A DNA stretch of 64,000 nt from Bacteroidaceae bacterium (GCA_017551845.1 JAFZKR010000072.1:3507-67506), one strand, 5' to 3'. Positions 45,668 to 56,450 are shown, counted from the stretch's first letter. Program-made: numbers and translations. The notes: generated by a model from the sequence alone, not told the origin.

Positions 45668-47461
45668 ATGAATATAAGGAATATAGCAATCATTGCACAC
45701 GTCGATCATGGAAAGACAACGCTTGTTGACAAAATGATGATAGCCGGCAATCTCTTCCGTGACAATCAGGCCAAGGGCGAACTTATGCTCGACAACAACG
45801 ACCTGGAGCGTGAGCGTGGTATTACGATTCTATCCAAGAATGTCTCCATTAATTACAAGGAGACGAAAATAAACATAATAGATACCCCGGGACACTCTGA
45901 CTTCGGAGGTGAAGTGGAACGTGTCCTGAATATGGCGGATGGCTGCATCCTTCTGGTGGATGCTTTCGAGGGCCCCATGCCGCAAACACGTTTCGTCCTG
46001 CAGAAAGCCTTGCAGATAGGACTCAAGCCTATAGTAGTGGTAAATAAGGTTGATAAGCCTAACTGTCGTCCCGAGGAGGTTTATGAAATGGTGTTCGATC
46101 TCATGTTTGCTCTTGACGCGACGGAGGAACAGCTTGATTTCCCCGTACTGTACGGTTCGGCCAAACAGAACTGGATGAGTACGGACTGGCGTGAGCCCAC
46201 GGACAACATCTATCCTCTTTTGGATGCCATCATAGAGCACATACCCGCTCCCAAACAGGAGGAGGGAACACTGCAGATGCTGATAACCTCGCTTGATTAC
46301 TCTTCCTATACCGGTCGCATAGCTGTAGGCCGTGTGAACCGCGGTACCCTGAACGAGGGAATGACCTGCACTCTGGCCCATCGTGACGGCAGTAAGGAGA
46401 AAGTTAAAATAAAGGAACTCCATACATTCGTGGGCATGGGACGCAAGCGTGTTCCCACGGTTGAGTCAGGTGATATCTGCGCTATAGTTGGATTGGAGAA
46501 GTTCGAGATAGGTGATACTATCTGCGACGCAGAGAACCCGGATCCTTTGCCTCCCATTGCCATTGATGAGCCTACCATGAGTATGCTCTTCTCAATAAAC
46601 GACTCACCCTTCTTCGGCAAGGAGGGTAAATATGTTACCTCACGCCATATTCAGGATCGACTGGAACTGGAACTAGACAAGAATCTTGCCCTTAGGGTGC
46701 ATCGTGCCGAGGATGACGGCAAGTGGATTGTCTCCGGCCGTGGTGTGTTGCATCTGTCAATACTGATTGAGACTATGAGGCGTGAAGGCTATGAACTGCA
46801 GGTGGGTCAGCCTCAGGTTATAATGAAGGAGATTGACGGCCGGAACTGCGAACCCATCGAAGAGCTTACCATCAGCGTACCGGAGGAGTTCGCCAGCAAG
46901 ATGATAGACCTGGCCACCAAACGTAAGGGTGAAATGATTTCAATGGATACCCAAGGAGATCGTGTGGTTATAGTATTCGAGATACCTTCACGAGGTATTA
47001 TCGGACTCAGGACTAATGTGCTGACTGCATCGCAGGGAGAGGCTGTGATGGCTCACCGCTTCAAAGAGTACCAGCCTTACAAGGGTGAGATAGAACGGAG
47101 GGTCAACGGTTCCATGGTAGCGATGGAGACAGGTACAGTATTCGCATATGCGCTTGACAAGCTACAGGACAGGGGAAGGTTCTTCGTCAATCCTCAGGAT
47201 CAGGTCTATGCCGGGCAGGTAGTGGGAGAACATGTGCACGAGAAGGATCTTGTCATAAACGTGACCAAGAGCAAGCAGCTCACCAACATGCGTGCAAGTG
47301 GTTCCGATGAGAAGGCCCATCTGGCTCCTCCCGTAGTATTCTCGCTTGAGGAGGCACTTGAGTACATAAAGAATGACGAGTATGTGGAGGTGACCCCCAA
47401 GAGCATGCGAATGCGCAAGATCATTCTCAATGAACTGGAGAGGAAAAGAGCTTCAAAATAG
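45668..47461 (+). CDS. typA: Ribosome-associated GTPase TypA/BipA
   Basis: A 597-residue translational GTPase. The P-loop AHVDHGKTT is at 10-18, switch [10 protein letters not shown] lies near 73-80 and NKVD near 126-129; an EF-G-like domain II, domains III and V, and the TypA-specific C-terminal domain follow. It aids ribosome assembly and stress adaptation. Length is typical. It is followed after 10 bp by a lipoprotein gene. Confidence 0.97.
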   Translation: MNIRNIAIIAHVDHGKTTLVDKMMIAGNLFRDNQAKGELMLDNNDLERERGITILSKNVSINYKETKINIIDTPGHSDFGGEVERVLNMADGCILLVDAFEGPMPQTRFVLQKALQIGLKPIVVVNKVDKPNCRPEEVYEMVFDLMFALDATEEQLDFPVLYGSAKQNWMSTDWREPTDNIYPLLDAIIEHIPAPKQEEGTLQMLITSLDYSSYTGRIAVGRVNRGTLNEGMTCTLAHRDGSKEKVKIKELHTFVGMGRKRVPTVESGDICAIVGLEKFEIGDTICDAENPDPLPPIAIDEPTMSMLFSINDSPFFGKEGKYVTSRHIQDRLELELDKNLALRVHRAEDDGKWIVSGRGVLHLSILIETMRREGYELQVGQPQVIMKEIDGRNCEPIEELTISVPEEFASKMIDLATKRKGEMISMDTQGDRVVIVFEIPSRGIIGLRTNVLTASQGEAVMAHRFKEYQPYKGEIERRVNGSMVAMETGTVFAYALDKLQDRGRFFVNPQDQVYAGQVVGEHVHEKDLVINVTKSKQLTNMRASGSDEKAHLAPPVVFSLEEALEYIKNDEYVEVTPKSMRMRKIILNELERKRASK

Positions 47462-47471
47462 CCTTATATAT

Positions 47472-48548
47472 ATGAAAAGGTGTCCGTTTCCGGCTATACT
47501 GGTTTTAGTGCTTTTTGTGGCTGTTGTCTCATGCCATAAAGAGAAAGACAGGTTCGTTTTGAAAGGTGTTTACACCTCGCAAGGGAGTACTGTGACCGAC
47601 AGCATGATTCTGGTTACCGGAATAGATAACCGTTTTGACCGTATTGACACCATTTTTCCTGCCGACGGCTCCTTCGTTTGGTCTTTTACGCCCGATACCG
47701 TAACACCTCTGCTGCTTATATTTCCTGACGGAACCAGTCAGGCTCTCTTTGCCGAAAAGAATCTGACAGCACAGATAACTATTCCTGACAGTGGTGACAT
47801 CGTGATAGGAGGAGGTCGTTACAATGACTCATACCAGTCTTTCAGGGAAAAAATAGATGACGGGATGAGTGAGAGCCGGATGTCGGAGTGCATAGATTCC
47901 TTCATTAAGACCGATCCGTTCAGCGAGGTTACTCCCATGCTGATATACCAATATATGGTTCAGAGGTATCATTCCGACCAGAAAGAGATTGAAGCTCTCC
48001 TCAAGAGAATGAGCGGAAACATGCAGGACTCTCCCTTTGTGGTGCAGCTTAAATCCGGGTTCGGAGGAGAGACTTCGGGCAACAATTACATGACGGCTTT
48101 CGATGTTATTGACACCACTATGTCAAGGACTCCTTTCATGGGAATCGGAGATAACCGGCATCTGTTAGTCTGTATCTGGGCCTCTTGGGATGAGGAGAGT
48201 AATGAGGCGAGAAAGCAGATGTCCCGTTTCAAGGAGTTCTACTCAGACCGCCTTTTCACCATTGCCGATATTTCAATCGATACCAATTTCCGACGTTGGA
48301 AAGAGGCTGTGGCTAGGGATACTTTGGATTGGGTATCATATTGTGACACCGAAGGATGGAACAGCCGGCTTATCCGCGAAGGCTTTATTAAGGAACTGCC
48401 GGTGTATGTCCTTTTTTCCGGTCTGAAAAGAATCATTCTCAAGACAAACTCTTTGACCGAGATGGATTTGCGGCTTGATTCCGAACTGCCTACAATAAAG
48501 AAAGCCGAACCGATAACACCGAGAAAATTCCGTATCACAGGTATGTGA
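47472..48548 (+). CDS. Thioredoxin-fold lipoprotein with DUF4369-like N-terminus
   Basis: A 358-residue lipoprotein (MKRCPFPAILV..., lipobox ending VSC at about residue 21). The N-terminal part (about 25-120, FVLKGVY...FPADGSFVWSF) resembles the DUF4369 beta domain that often precedes thioredoxin domains in Bacteroidetes. The C-terminal part (about 225-345) has a thioredoxin-like fold with CIWASWDEES where the CxxC motif would be; the redox cysteines are missing, so it is probably not an active oxidoreductase. The start is the ATG at 47472; a longer reading overlaps typA. Confidence 0.72.
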   Translation: MKRCPFPAILVLVLFVAVVSCHKEKDRFVLKGVYTSQGSTVTDSMILVTGIDNRFDRIDTIFPADGSFVWSFTPDTVTPLLLIFPDGTSQALFAEKNLTAQITIPDSGDIVIGGGRYNDSYQSFREKIDDGMSESRMSECIDSFIKTDPFSEVTPMLIYQYMVQRYHSDQKEIEALLKRMSGNMQDSPFVVQLKSGFGGETSGNNYMTAFDVIDTTMSRTPFMGIGDNRHLLVCIWASWDEESNEARKQMSRFKEFYSDRLFTIADISIDTNFRRWKEAVARDTLDWVSYCDTEGWNSRLIREGFIKELPVYVLFSGLKRIILKTNSLTEMDLRLDSELPTIKKAEPITPRKFRITGM

Positions 48549-48601
48549 TTCCATTGTATTTCCAATGAAAAACCTTATAAACCTTTTATACCATTCCTAC
48601 C

Positions 48602-50140
48602 ATGCTTATCAAAGTTTATGGAGCGGCTGTCCAGGGGATAGACGCTTACATCGTGACTATTGAGGCTAACACCTCACGAGGTATCAGATTTTTTCTTGTT
48701 GGACTACCTGACAGTGCAGTCAAGGAGAGCCATGAACGGATTATCTCCGCATTCAATGTAAACGGTTACAAGTTTCCTTCTTGCCAGATTATCATCAATA
48801 TGGCTCCTGCTGACATACGCAAGGAGGGTGCGGCATACGACCTTCCTCTCGCTATAGGCATTATGGCTTCCATTGGAGAACTGTCCACTGAAGAGCTTGA
48901 CCATTATGTCATTATGGGGGAGTTGGGGCTTGACGGAACGCTACAGTCTGTACGCGGAGCGTTGTCTATGGCCATCAAGGCACGGTCAGAAGGATTCAAA
49001 GGCATAATCCTGCCGGAACAGAACGCCCCTGAAGCTGCCGTAATAGACGGGTTGGCAGTATACGGAGCACGAAATCTCCGACAAGTGGTTGACCTGCTTA
49101 ACGGATTACCCGGACATATCAAACCGTTGGAGAAAAGCGTATTCCCTCCTTTTTGCGAATCGCTATGCTGCGGTTCCGATTTTTCTGACGTAAAGGGACA
49201 GACTGCTGTAAAACGTGCTCTTGAGGTAGCTGCGAGCGGAGGTCACAATATTATTATGATAGGTCCTCCCGGCAGCGGCAAATCCATGATGGCCAGAGCA
49301 TTGCCTTCAATTCTTCCTCCGCTTACCGAGAAAGAGAGCATTGAGACTACCCGTATCCATTCGGTCGCGGGTTTCACCGGACAAGGTTCTGCACTCATCC
49401 GGGAACGTCCTTTCCGCCATCCTCACCATACAATAACCAATGTGGCCCTTACAGGAGGCGGCTGCAATGCACAGCCTGGAGAAATATCATTGGCACATAA
49501 CGGGATACTCTATCTTGATGAATTGCCGGAGTTTTCACGATCCGCTCTCGAAGTGTTGCGGCAGCCGCTTGAAGAGCGGACAATCGTGATTTCCAGAGCC
49601 AAATACAGAGTAGAATATCCTGCATCATTCATGTTGGTTGCATCAATGAATCCCTGCCCTTGCGGTTATTATAATCATCCCACGAAAGAGTGCAGCTGTA
49701 CACCTTCTGCAATTGAACGTTATCTTGGGAGAATATCTGGACCGCTGATGGACCGTTTTGACCTTCAGTGTGAAATCATGCCGGTAGGGTTTGACGATAT
49801 GACATCGGATGTGAAAGCTGAAACAAGTTCGTCAATCAGGGAACGTGTGATAGCTGTCAGGGCCGTCCAGTCGGAGAGATTTACCGATGAAAACGGAATA
49901 TATTGCAATGCTCAAATGAGCTCTCGCATGCTTCGTAAGTACGTTATGGCGGATCCGGCCGCTATCCGTATATTGGGAGAAGCCATGAACCGCCTTAACC
50001 TGTCGGCCCGTGCATACGACCGTATCCTCAAAGTGGCCCGTACAATAGCCGATATGGAAAGTTCCCGTACCGTCTCTCCACAACATATTGCCGAGGCTAT
50101 AGGTTATCGCAGCCTGGATCGGGCATCATGGGGAAAATGA
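48602..50140 (+). CDS. YifB/ComM-family AAA ATPase (Mg-chelatase-like)
   Basis: A 512-residue protein with an N-terminal Lon-protease-like domain (about 20-145), an AAA domain with Walker A GPPGSGKS (221-228) and Walker B ILYLDELPEFS, a Cys-rich insertion (NPCPCGYYNHPTKECSC) and a C-terminal Mg-chelatase domain. ComM promotes branch migration during natural transformation and recombination; the family is widespread in bacteria not known to be competent. It stands between the lipoprotein gene and the ahcY promoter. Confidence 0.93.
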   Translation: MLIKVYGAAVQGIDAYIVTIEANTSRGIRFFLVGLPDSAVKESHERIISAFNVNGYKFPSCQIIINMAPADIRKEGAAYDLPLAIGIMASIGELSTEELDHYVIMGELGLDGTLQSVRGALSMAIKARSEGFKGIILPEQNAPEAAVIDGLAVYGARNLRQVVDLLNGLPGHIKPLEKSVFPPFCESLCCGSDFSDVKGQTAVKRALEVAASGGHNIIMIGPPGSGKSMMARALPSILPPLTEKESIETTRIHSVAGFTGQGSALIRERPFRHPHHTITNVALTGGGCNAQPGEISLAHNGILYLDELPEFSRSALEVLRQPLEERTIVISRAKYRVEYPASFMLVASMNPCPCGYYNHPTKECSCTPSAIERYLGRISGPLMDRFDLQCEIMPVGFDDMTSDVKAETSSSIRERVIAVRAVQSERFTDENGIYCNAQMSSRMLRKYVMADPAAIRILGEAMNRLNLSARAYDRILKVARTIADMESSRTVSPQHIAEAIGYRSLDRASWGK

Positions 50141-50151
50141 TGAAAATTAAC

Positions 50152-50159
50152 TATATTTG
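50152..50159 (+). promoter_or_regulatory. -7 element for ahcY
   Basis: TATATTTG matches TAnnTTTG, 33 bp before the ATG at 50193. No clear -33 TTG at the expected distance. Confidence 0.55.
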
Positions 50160-50192
50160 CACCTCAGAACAAACCAGTACACATTTTTGGAA

Positions 50193-51608
50193 ATGGAACT
50201 ATACACCGACCTGCCGTACAAGGTGGCAGATATAAAACTGGCCGATTTCGGACGCAAGGAGATTGAGATGGCCGAGAAAGAGATGCCGGGCCTGATGGCT
50301 CTCCGCAGGAAGTATCGTGACTCAAAACCGCTCAAGGGTGCCCGTATCATGGGTTCCCTGCACATGACAATTCAGACTGCCGTCCTAATCGAGACACTGC
50401 ATGAATTAGGTGCTGAGATACGCTGGTGTTCCTGCAACATATATTCGACTCAGGACCACGCCGCTGCCGCCATTGCTGCGGCCGGCAGTGCCGCAGTATT
50501 TGCCTGGAAAGGTGAAACTGCGCAGGAGTACTGGTGGTGTACGCTCCAAGCCCTGAACTTTCCTGAAGGCGGTCCCAATATGATTGTAGATGACGGTGGT
50601 GATGCCACGCTTATGATACATCTGGGAGTAAAGGGAGAGAAAGACCCCAAGGCTCTGGATTATGATGCGGAGTCGGCCGATGAACGTGAGCTCTTGGCTG
50701 CTCTCAAGCAGGTGTTTGAAGTCCGAGGTGGCAGTTACTGGCGTAATATGGCCGCCGGAATACGTGGAGTGAGCGAAGAAACCACCACAGGCGTACACCG
50801 TCTATACCGTATGCAACAGAACGGTGAGTTGCTGTTTCCCGCTTTCAATGTTAACGACTCAGTAACCAAGAGCAAGTTCGATAACCTCTACGGATGCCGT
50901 GAGTCATTGGCTGACGGAATCAAGCGTGCCACCGATGTTATGATTGCCGGTAAGGTTTGTGTGGTGTGCGGCTTTGGCGAAGTGGGCAAGGGATGTGCTC
51001 AGAGTATGCGTTCTTACGGAGCCCGGGTACTGATTACCGAGATTGATCCGATATGTGCACTTCAGGCTGCTATGGAGGGTTATGAGGTTGTGACAATGGA
51101 GGAGGCGGCTCCCGTCGGGAATATTTTCGTGACTACTACCGGAAATATAGATGTAATAACCACGGAGCATCTGAAAGTAATGCCTGACCAGGCAATCGTG
51201 TGCAACATAGGCCATTTCGACAGTGAGATTCAGGTTGAAAAACTTAAGAAACTGCCTGGCATGAAGTGTCAGAACATAAAACCTCAGGTGGACCGCTGGT
51301 TCTTCCCAGACGGGCACAGTATCATCCTGCTTGCTGATGGCCGTTTGGTGAATTTGGGTTGTGCTACAGGACATCCCAGCTTTGTCATGAGTAACAGTTT
51401 CACCAACCAGACGCTGGCTCAGATTGAACTTTTCAGCAAGGATTATCCGGTCGATGTCTTCCGCCTTCCCAAACATCTTGACGAGGAGGTGGCCCGTCTG
51501 CATCTTGAGAGTATAGGCGTACATCTTACCAGGCTCACTCAGACTCAGGCGGATTATATAGGTGTACCTGTAGATGGGCCATATAAAGCTGAGCACTATC
51601 GTTATTGA
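50193..51608 (+). CDS. ahcY: Adenosylhomocysteinase
   Basis: A 471-residue NAD-dependent enzyme that splits S-adenosylhomocysteine into adenosine and homocysteine, closing the SAM cycle with Met[32 protein letters not shown], the NAD loop [14 protein letters not shown] and the C-terminal KAEHYRY are diagnostic. The start is the ATG at 50193 ([11 protein letters not shown]); an in-frame TTG upstream lies inside the promoter. I saw no SAH or SAM riboswitch in the short leader. Confidence 0.97.
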   Translation: MELYTDLPYKVADIKLADFGRKEIEMAEKEMPGLMALRRKYRDSKPLKGARIMGSLHMTIQTAVLIETLHELGAEIRWCSCNIYSTQDHAAAAIAAAGSAAVFAWKGETAQEYWWCTLQALNFPEGGPNMIVDDGGDATLMIHLGVKGEKDPKALDYDAESADERELLAALKQVFEVRGGSYWRNMAAGIRGVSEETTTGVHRLYRMQQNGELLFPAFNVNDSVTKSKFDNLYGCRESLADGIKRATDVMIAGKVCVVCGFGEVGKGCAQSMRSYGARVLITEIDPICALQAAMEGYEVVTMEEAAPVGNIFVTTTGNIDVITTEHLKVMPDQAIVCNIGHFDSEIQVEKLKKLPGMKCQNIKPQVDRWFFPDGHSIILLADGRLVNLGCATGHPSFVMSNSFTNQTLAQIELFSKDYPVDVFRLPKHLDEEVARLHLESIGVHLTRLTQTQADYIGVPVDGPYKAEHYRY

Positions 51609-51633
51609 ATAACAGATACATATAGCCTGTACA

Positions 51634-52212
51634 ATGGATAGAAAAAAGATTGTGGTTTATGGCGCATCCAGTCCAAGGGTCGAGAAGGTCTTTTCCGATG
51701 CTGCTTACCTTCTGGGATCCCTTATGGCAACCTCAGGACGGACCATAATTACAGGTGGTGGCGTCTCTGGTTTGATGGCAGCCGTCGAAGAGGGCTCACT
51801 CCGGAGCGGTGGGTATGTTATTGGTATCATACCTAAGTTCATGGTAGAGAATGGATGGATGTATGAGGGGCTCTCGGAGGTTATCAGGACCGATGATATG
51901 CACCAGCGCAAAGAGCTTATGGCGGGTATGGCCGATGCTGTGGTAGCTCTTCCCGGAGGAACCGGAACTCTGGAGGAACTTCTTGAAATCATTACCTGGA
52001 AAATGCTGGGTCTTTTTTCAAAACCCGTTGTTATTCTCAACACCGACGGTTATTATGACCCTCTTCTCCTTCTGCTTGACCGTGCCGTGGAGCGCAATTT
52101 CATGAACAAGGCTTTCCTTTCCGCCTGGGAAGTGGCTATGACTCCAGAACAGGTTATGGAAATAATTGAGAGCTCACCGGAGTGGGTATGCCCCGTTGAC
52201 AAATATAACTGA
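51634..52212 (+). CDS. LOG-family protein (cytokinin riboside phosphoribohydrolase-like)
   Basis: A 192-residue Rossmann-like protein with the LOG motif PGGTGTLEE at 107-115 and the QRKELM segment (91-96), which together form the nucleotide 5'-monophosphate phosphoribohydrolase site. GGGVSGLMAA (41-50) is the phosphate loop. Bacterial members hydrolyse AMP or modified nucleotides. It lies 25 bp after ahcY, so a role in adenine salvage is conceivable, but not shown. Confidence 0.88.
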   Translation: MDRKKIVVYGASSPRVEKVFSDAAYLLGSLMATSGRTIITGGGVSGLMAAVEEGSLRSGGYVIGIIPKFMVENGWMYEGLSEVIRTDDMHQRKELMAGMADAVVALPGGTGTLEELLEIITWKMLGLFSKPVVILNTDGYYDPLLLLLDRAVERNFMNKAFLSAWEVAMTPEQVMEIIESSPEWVCPVDKYN

Positions 52213-52234
52213 TTTAACTCTCTGTACGTCAAAT

Positions 52235-52927
52235 ATGATACAGTTCCCGCATTTCCAGTTTTCGGAAGAGATGTCAGGAATGGACTGTTTTCTGCTGTTG
52301 CTCATTATTGTGGTTCTGGTCATGGTTCTGACTATAGGACCAGAGAGACACTGTTATGTGGAATCAATAGCTTCGATGTTCCGTTACAGGAGTTCCGATA
52401 CGGAGTTCATATATCCTTCGGGCTCTCTTTTCCGTGGTATCGTGGTTTTTCTGGCATCATGTGCCTCCTTTGGTCTGATGCTTTGTTCAATTGAAGGGGA
52501 TTTTTCTCTGGATGGCGGTCGTGGGCTTATTCTTTTTGCATTCGGATCGTTTTTCGCTGCGTGTTTCTATCTTGTTAAACTTATTCTCTATATGAGTGTG
52601 AACAGCCGTCTTTTCCGTAAGCAGATAATCTCAGTGAAACCGTCCCGCTGGAACGGTTTCTTCAATATGTTATTTTCTGTTTCCGGAGTTATGTTCCTTG
52701 TCGTGGCTCTGATTGTGACTTTCTTCGGAATACCCCGCCTGTACGGCATGATATTGGCTTTTTCGGTGCCTGTTTTCATCGAATTAGGGGTAATTTACAA
52801 GATCAAGAGTTCGTTATTTAAAAATAAAGTTAGCGGATTAGATTTTTTTTACTACCTTTGTGCGCTCGAATTCAGTCCTTTGGCTTTGGCCATCCCGGTA
52901 CTGATGCGGGTTATGTATTCAATTTAA
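52235..52927 (+). CDS. DUF4271 membrane protein
   Basis: A 230-residue membrane protein with about six helices (around 15-35, 63-82, 90-115, 140-165, 168-185 and 205-225). This matches DUF4271, a Bacteroidetes family normally found just before hemD, as here. The start is the ATG at 52235, 22 bp after the LOG stop. Function unknown. Confidence 0.82.
   Translation: MIQFPHFQFSEEMSGMDCFLLLLIIVVLVMVLTIGPERHCYVESIASMFRYRSSDTEFIYPSGSLFRGIVVFLASCASFGLMLCSIEGDFSLDGGRGLILFAFGSFFAACFYLVKLILYMSVNSRLFRKQIISVKPSRWNGFFNMLFSVSGVMFLVVALIVTFFGIPRLYGMILAFSVPVFIELGVIYKIKSSLFKNKVSGLDFFYYLCALEFSPLALAIPVLMRVMYSI
52853..52860 (+). promoter_or_regulatory. -7 element for hemD inside the DUF4271 gene
   Basis: TACCTTTG after a T-rich stretch, about 80 bp before the hemD start and within the last codons of the DUF4271 gene. 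It suggests hemD can be transcribed on its own. Confidence 0.5.
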
Positions 52928-52939
52928 AACATCCAGACC

Positions 52940-53686
52940 TTGGAAATCAAGAGAATCCTCATCTCTCAGCCTCAGCCTGCAAATGGCAAGTCCCCTTATT
53001 TCGATTTGGCTGAGAAATACGGCGTTGAATTCGTTTTCAAGCCGTTCATCCGCGTTGAAAGCCTTACAGCCAAGGAATTCAGACAGCAGAGAGTTTCCAT
53101 CCTAGACCATACGGCTGTAGTGTTCACTTCCCGTCATGCCGTGGATCATTTCTTTAACCTTTGCGCTGAATTGAGAGTCAATGTTCCGGATGACATGAAA
53201 TACTTCTGCATAACTGAGACAGTTTCCCTCTATATCCAAAAGTATGTCCAGTACAGGAAACGCAAGGTCTTTTTCGGCACGACCGGTAAGGTTGACAGCC
53301 TGCTCACTCCCATTCTGAAGCACAAGACCGAGAAGTACCTGATTCCCATGTCCAATGTTCACACTGACGAACTCAAATCACTTCTTGACGCAAACGGCAT
53401 TAGCCACACCGAGGCTGTCATGTACAGGACTGTGAGCAATGAAGTCGATGCTGAGGAACTCAAGTCATATGACATGATCGTATTCTTCAGTCCGGCCGGA
53501 ATAGAGTCGCTGAAGAGCAACGCTCCTGATTTCGTACAGGGAAACAAGATAATAGGCTGTTTTGGACAGACTACAGCCGATGCCATCCGTAATGCAGGAC
53601 TCAGGCTGGACATTGAAGCTCCCGTGCCTGGAATAACTTCTATGTCAGCGGCAATTGACAAGTATCTGTCGGAAGTGAAAAAGTAA
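52940..53686 (+). CDS. hemD: Uroporphyrinogen-III synthase, TTG start
   Basis: A 248-residue HemD-family protein that closes and inverts ring D of the linear tetrapyrrole to give uroporphyrinogen III. Sequence conservation in the family is low; FTSRHAVDHFF, the PMSNVHTDEL loop, VFFSPAGIESL and CFGQTTADAI support the call. The frame has no ATG near its 5' end, and a stop lies just upstream, so translation must begin at the TTG at 52940 (then EIKRILISQPQP, as in related proteins). In other Bacteroidales hemD often stands before rnpA-yidD-tatD-tyrS, as here. Confidence 0.87.
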   Translation: MEIKRILISQPQPANGKSPYFDLAEKYGVEFVFKPFIRVESLTAKEFRQQRVSILDHTAVVFTSRHAVDHFFNLCAELRVNVPDDMKYFCITETVSLYIQKYVQYRKRKVFFGTTGKVDSLLTPILKHKTEKYLIPMSNVHTDELKSLLDANGISHTEAVMYRTVSNEVDAEELKSYDMIVFFSPAGIESLKSNAPDFVQGNKIIGCFGQTTADAIRNAGLRLDIEAPVPGITSMSAAIDKYLSEVKK

Positions 53687-53703
53687 TCTTTACTGAACTT
53701 ATA

Positions 53704-53747
53704 CGGGTCCCTGCTGTTTGATAACCGTTAGGGACCCGCATTTTTTA
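53704..53747 (+). terminator. Intrinsic terminator between hemD and rnpA
   Basis: CGGGTCCCT (53704-53712) pairs perfectly with AGGGACCCG (53730-53738) and is followed by CATTTTTTAT. rnpA begins only a few bases later. Confidence 0.85.
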
Positions 53748-53752
53748 TATGT

Positions 53753-54175
53753 ATGAACAAGGTTTACGGCTTTGACAAATCAGAGCGTCTCTGCAGCGGT
53801 AAGCTGACTGACCGTCTCTTCAATGAAGGCAATCGTTCTGTCGGGTCTTTTCCTGTCAGGCTTGTCTGGTTGGAGCTTCCGTCAGGAGAGACCGGCAAGG
53901 TGCAGGTCCTTCTTAGCGTACCCAAACGTAGATTCCGTCATGCCGTTGACCGTAATCGTGTCAAGAGGCAGCTGAGAGAATTCTACCGGCTTGAGTGCGG
54001 AGAACTCAAACAGTTTGTGAAGAATCGGGGGAAATGTCTGTTGATAGGAATTCTGTTTACCGACAACACATTGTGGGAAACTGAGAAACTTGTTCCCAGG
54101 CTCAGGTCCGCCTTTGACCGGTTACTCTCGGTACTGTCATCGGAAAACAGTTCCGTACAGAAGGATGAAGTATGA
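53753..54175 (+). CDS. rnpA: Ribonuclease P protein component
   Basis: A 140-residue basic protein that assists RNase P RNA in tRNA 5' processing. [17 protein letters not shown] at the start and the RNR motif region ([14 protein letters not shown]) are diagnostic. It overlaps yidD by 4 bp. It follows a terminator by 6 bp, so either read-through or a promoter I could not see must serve it. Confidence 0.95.
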   Translation: MNKVYGFDKSERLCSGKLTDRLFNEGNRSVGSFPVRLVWLELPSGETGKVQVLLSVPKRRFRHAVDRNRVKRQLREFYRLECGELKQFVKNRGKCLLIGILFTDNTLWETEKLVPRLRSAFDRLLSVLSSENSSVQKDEV

Positions 54176-54414
54176 GTAATTTGTCAAGAAAAATCGCAAT
54201 TGGTGCCAGCTGGCTGCTTATTCTCCCCATCCGTTTTTACCGGAAGTTCATCTCTCCTTTGACTCCTCCTTCCTGCCGTTTTGTTCCCACATGTTCAGAG
54301 TATGCCATCGAGGCTCTCCGGAAACATGGTCCTTTCAAAGGGAGTTGGCTTGCTTTCAAACGTATTTTGAGATGCCGCCCCGGAGGCGGCTCAGGATATG
54401 ATCCCGTTCCGTGA
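54172..54414 (+). CDS. yidD: Membrane protein insertion efficiency factor YidD
   Basis: An 80-residue YidD-family protein with a hydrophobic N-terminal helix, the conserved [15 protein letters not shown] with [13 protein letters not shown], and the [13 protein letters not shown] end. YidD assists YidC-dependent membrane insertion and is normally encoded next to rnpA. Confidence 0.95.
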   Translation: MSNLSRKIAIGASWLLILPIRFYRKFISPLTPPSCRFVPTCSEYAIEALRKHGPFKGSWLAFKRILRCRPGGGSGYDPVP

Positions 54415-54415
54415 A

Positions 54416-55039
54416 ATGAAGATAATAGATATTCATACACATATTCTTCCTGAAGTCCCGGGAACGGCATTAGTGTGCATAGGGTGTGGTCCTTTACCTG
54501 TAGGACACGGCCATCTCTTCAGTGCGGGACTTCACCCCTGGGATGTCACGGGCGATGATGATGAGTCTTTCCGCAGTTTGGAAAAGCTTCTTGCATCGCC
54601 GCAGGTACTGGCGGTTGGAGAGTGTGGTTTTGATACCCTTCGCGGTCCCGCTCCGGAACTTCAGGAGAAGGCTTTTTTACGGCAGTTTGAATTGAGTGAG
54701 ACTCATTCCAAACCCATGATCCTGCATGTGGTTAGGTATTTCGACAGGATAATACGGTTGAAAAACAGCCTCAAGCCGTCTCAGAAATGGTTGATTCATG
54801 GTTTCCGGGGTGGCCCTGAACAGGCTCGCCAACTTATAGGTTGCGGTTTTTTCCTCGCTTCAGGCTGCACCGCCCGTGAAGAGACCCTCAAAGCATTTCC
54901 TCAGGAATCCCTGTTGGCGGAGACTGACGGGAAATGCGATATACGGACCGTTATCGGAAGAATAGCCGGTTTCAGGGAGTTGGATTATCTGCGGACGGAG
55001 AAGCTCATTGAATCCAATATCTCAGACTTTTTCGCATGA
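54416..55039 (+). CDS. TatD-family metal-dependent hydrolase
   Basis: A 207-residue TatD-like protein. It has IDIHTH (4-9) for metal binding, GECGFD with the bridging acid, ILHVVR, IHGFRGG and LAETDG, in the usual TIM-barrel order. It is shorter than E. coli TatD. TatD enzymes are deoxyribonucleases. I chose the ATG at 54416, 1 bp after the yidD stop; an in-frame ATG at 54398 inside yidD is possible. Confidence 0.85.
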   Translation: MKIIDIHTHILPEVPGTALVCIGCGPLPVGHGHLFSAGLHPWDVTGDDDESFRSLEKLLASPQVLAVGECGFDTLRGPAPELQEKAFLRQFELSETHSKPMILHVVRYFDRIIRLKNSLKPSQKWLIHGFRGGPEQARQLIGCGFFLASGCTAREETLKAFPQESLLAETDGKCDIRTVIGRIAGFRELDYLRTEKLIESNISDFFA

Positions 55040-55040
55040 A

Positions 55041-55072
55041 TTTGCACTGTTCGCTTAAGAGTTGTACCTTTG
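55041..55072 (+). promoter_or_regulatory. Promoter of tyrS
   Basis: TTTG (55041-55044), a 20-bp spacer and TACCTTTG (55065-55072): one of the best matches to the Bacteroidetes consensus in this window. The predicted start is about 14 bp before the tyrS ATG. Confidence 0.8.
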
Positions 55073-55092
55073 CGGACCAAAACAACATAACG

Positions 55093-56391
55093 ATGACAGA
55101 TTTTGTAGAAGAACTTACATGGAGGGGTATGGTTCACCAGATGATGCCCGGGACCGATGAACTCCTCAAGAAGGAGCAGGTCACAGCTTATGTAGGATTT
55201 GATCCCACCGCTGACTCCCTTCACATCGGACATTTGTGCAGTATAATGATTTTGCGTCATTTCCAGAGGTGCGGACACAAACCGATGGCTCTCATCGGCG
55301 GAGCAACCGGCATGATAGGTGACCCGAGCGGCAAATCGCAGGAACGCAACCTGTTGAACGAGGATACTCTGCGTCATAATGTCGAGTGCATTAAGAAACA
55401 GCTCGCTAAGTTCCTTGATTTTGACAGCGATGCTTCGAATAAGGCTGAACTTGTAAATAATTATGACTGGTTGAAGAACCTGACTTTCCTGGAGTTCTCA
55501 CGGGATATAGGCAAACATATCACTGTGAATTACATGATGGCCAAGGACTCCGTCAAAAAACGTCTCAACGGTGAGGCAAGGGACGGACTCTCTTTCACGG
55601 AATTTACCTATCAGCTGCTTCAGGGATACGATTTTCTCTATCTTAACGAACATAAGAACTGCAAACTTCAGATGGGTGGCGCTGACCAGTGGGGTAATAT
55701 CACTACAGGTGCGGAGCTTATACGCCGCATCAACGGAACCGAATGTTTCGCTCTTACCTGTCCTCTTATAACCAAGTCCGACGGTACCAAGTTCGGAAAA
55801 ACCGAGGGTGGTAACGTATGGCTGAACCCCGAATACACATCGCCTTACAAGTTCTACCAGTTCTGGCTGAATGTGAGCGATGAGGATGCACGCCGTTACA
55901 TCAAGATATTCACCAATATCACAAAGGAGGAGTGCGAGGATCTTATCTCCCGTCATGAGGCAGAGCCCCATCTGCGTCTTCTGCAGAAACGTCTAGCCAA
56001 GGATGTCACTTGTATGGTGCACAGTGTTGAGGATTATGAGTCGGCAGCATCGGCTTCGGAAATCCTTTTCAGCAGTTCGGGATCGTCTGACCAGCTGAAA
56101 TCAATCGATGAATCCACTCTTCTTTCCGTTTTTGACGGTGTCCCCCAATACCGTTTTGACAGGAAGCGGCTCAGTGAGCAGATCAAGGCTTCGGATTTTC
56201 TTACCGATGTATGCCCTGTGTTCTTCTCCAAGAGCGAGGCCAGGAAGATGATGCAGGGTGGAGGCGTCTCCATCAACAAAGAGAAGACATATGACCACTC
56301 CCGCATATTCGTTGAGACTGACTTGATAGACGGACGCTATATTCTGTTGCAGAGAGGCAAGAAGAACTACTATCTGCTGATAGCGGAATAA
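55093..56391 (+). CDS. tyrS: Tyrosyl-tRNA synthetase
   Basis: A 432-residue class I synthetase. HIGH is at 44-47, the tyrosine pocket shows GGADQWGNI, the KMSKS equivalent is KFGKT, and a C-terminal S4 RNA-binding domain starts near residue 360 ([17 protein letters not shown]). The start is the ATG at 55093 ([12 protein letters not shown]), just after a strong promoter; a longer reading from 55036 would begin before that promoter. Confidence 0.96.
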   Translation: MTDFVEELTWRGMVHQMMPGTDELLKKEQVTAYVGFDPTADSLHIGHLCSIMILRHFQRCGHKPMALIGGATGMIGDPSGKSQERNLLNEDTLRHNVECIKKQLAKFLDFDSDASNKAELVNNYDWLKNLTFLEFSRDIGKHITVNYMMAKDSVKKRLNGEARDGLSFTEFTYQLLQGYDFLYLNEHKNCKLQMGGADQWGNITTGAELIRRINGTECFALTCPLITKSDGTKFGKTEGGNVWLNPEYTSPYKFYQFWLNVSDEDARRYIKIFTNITKEECEDLISRHEAEPHLRLLQKRLAKDVTCMVHSVEDYESAASASEILFSSSGSSDQLKSIDESTLLSVFDGVPQYRFDRKRLSEQIKASDFLTDVCPVFFSKSEARKMMQGGGVSINKEKTYDHSRIFVETDLIDGRYILLQRGKKNYYLLIAE

Positions 56392-56402
56392 AGTTTTTGC
56401 AC

Positions 56403-56410
56403 TATCTTTG
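56403..56410 (+). promoter_or_regulatory. -7 element for tRNA-Gln
   Basis: TATCTTTG, about 40 bp before the tRNA. The -33 position falls in the end of tyrS and has no clear TTG. Confidence 0.55.
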
Positions 56411-56450
56411 CATCCGGATTCAGGGTTTGTCCCTATCGTCTTTAAGGCAT

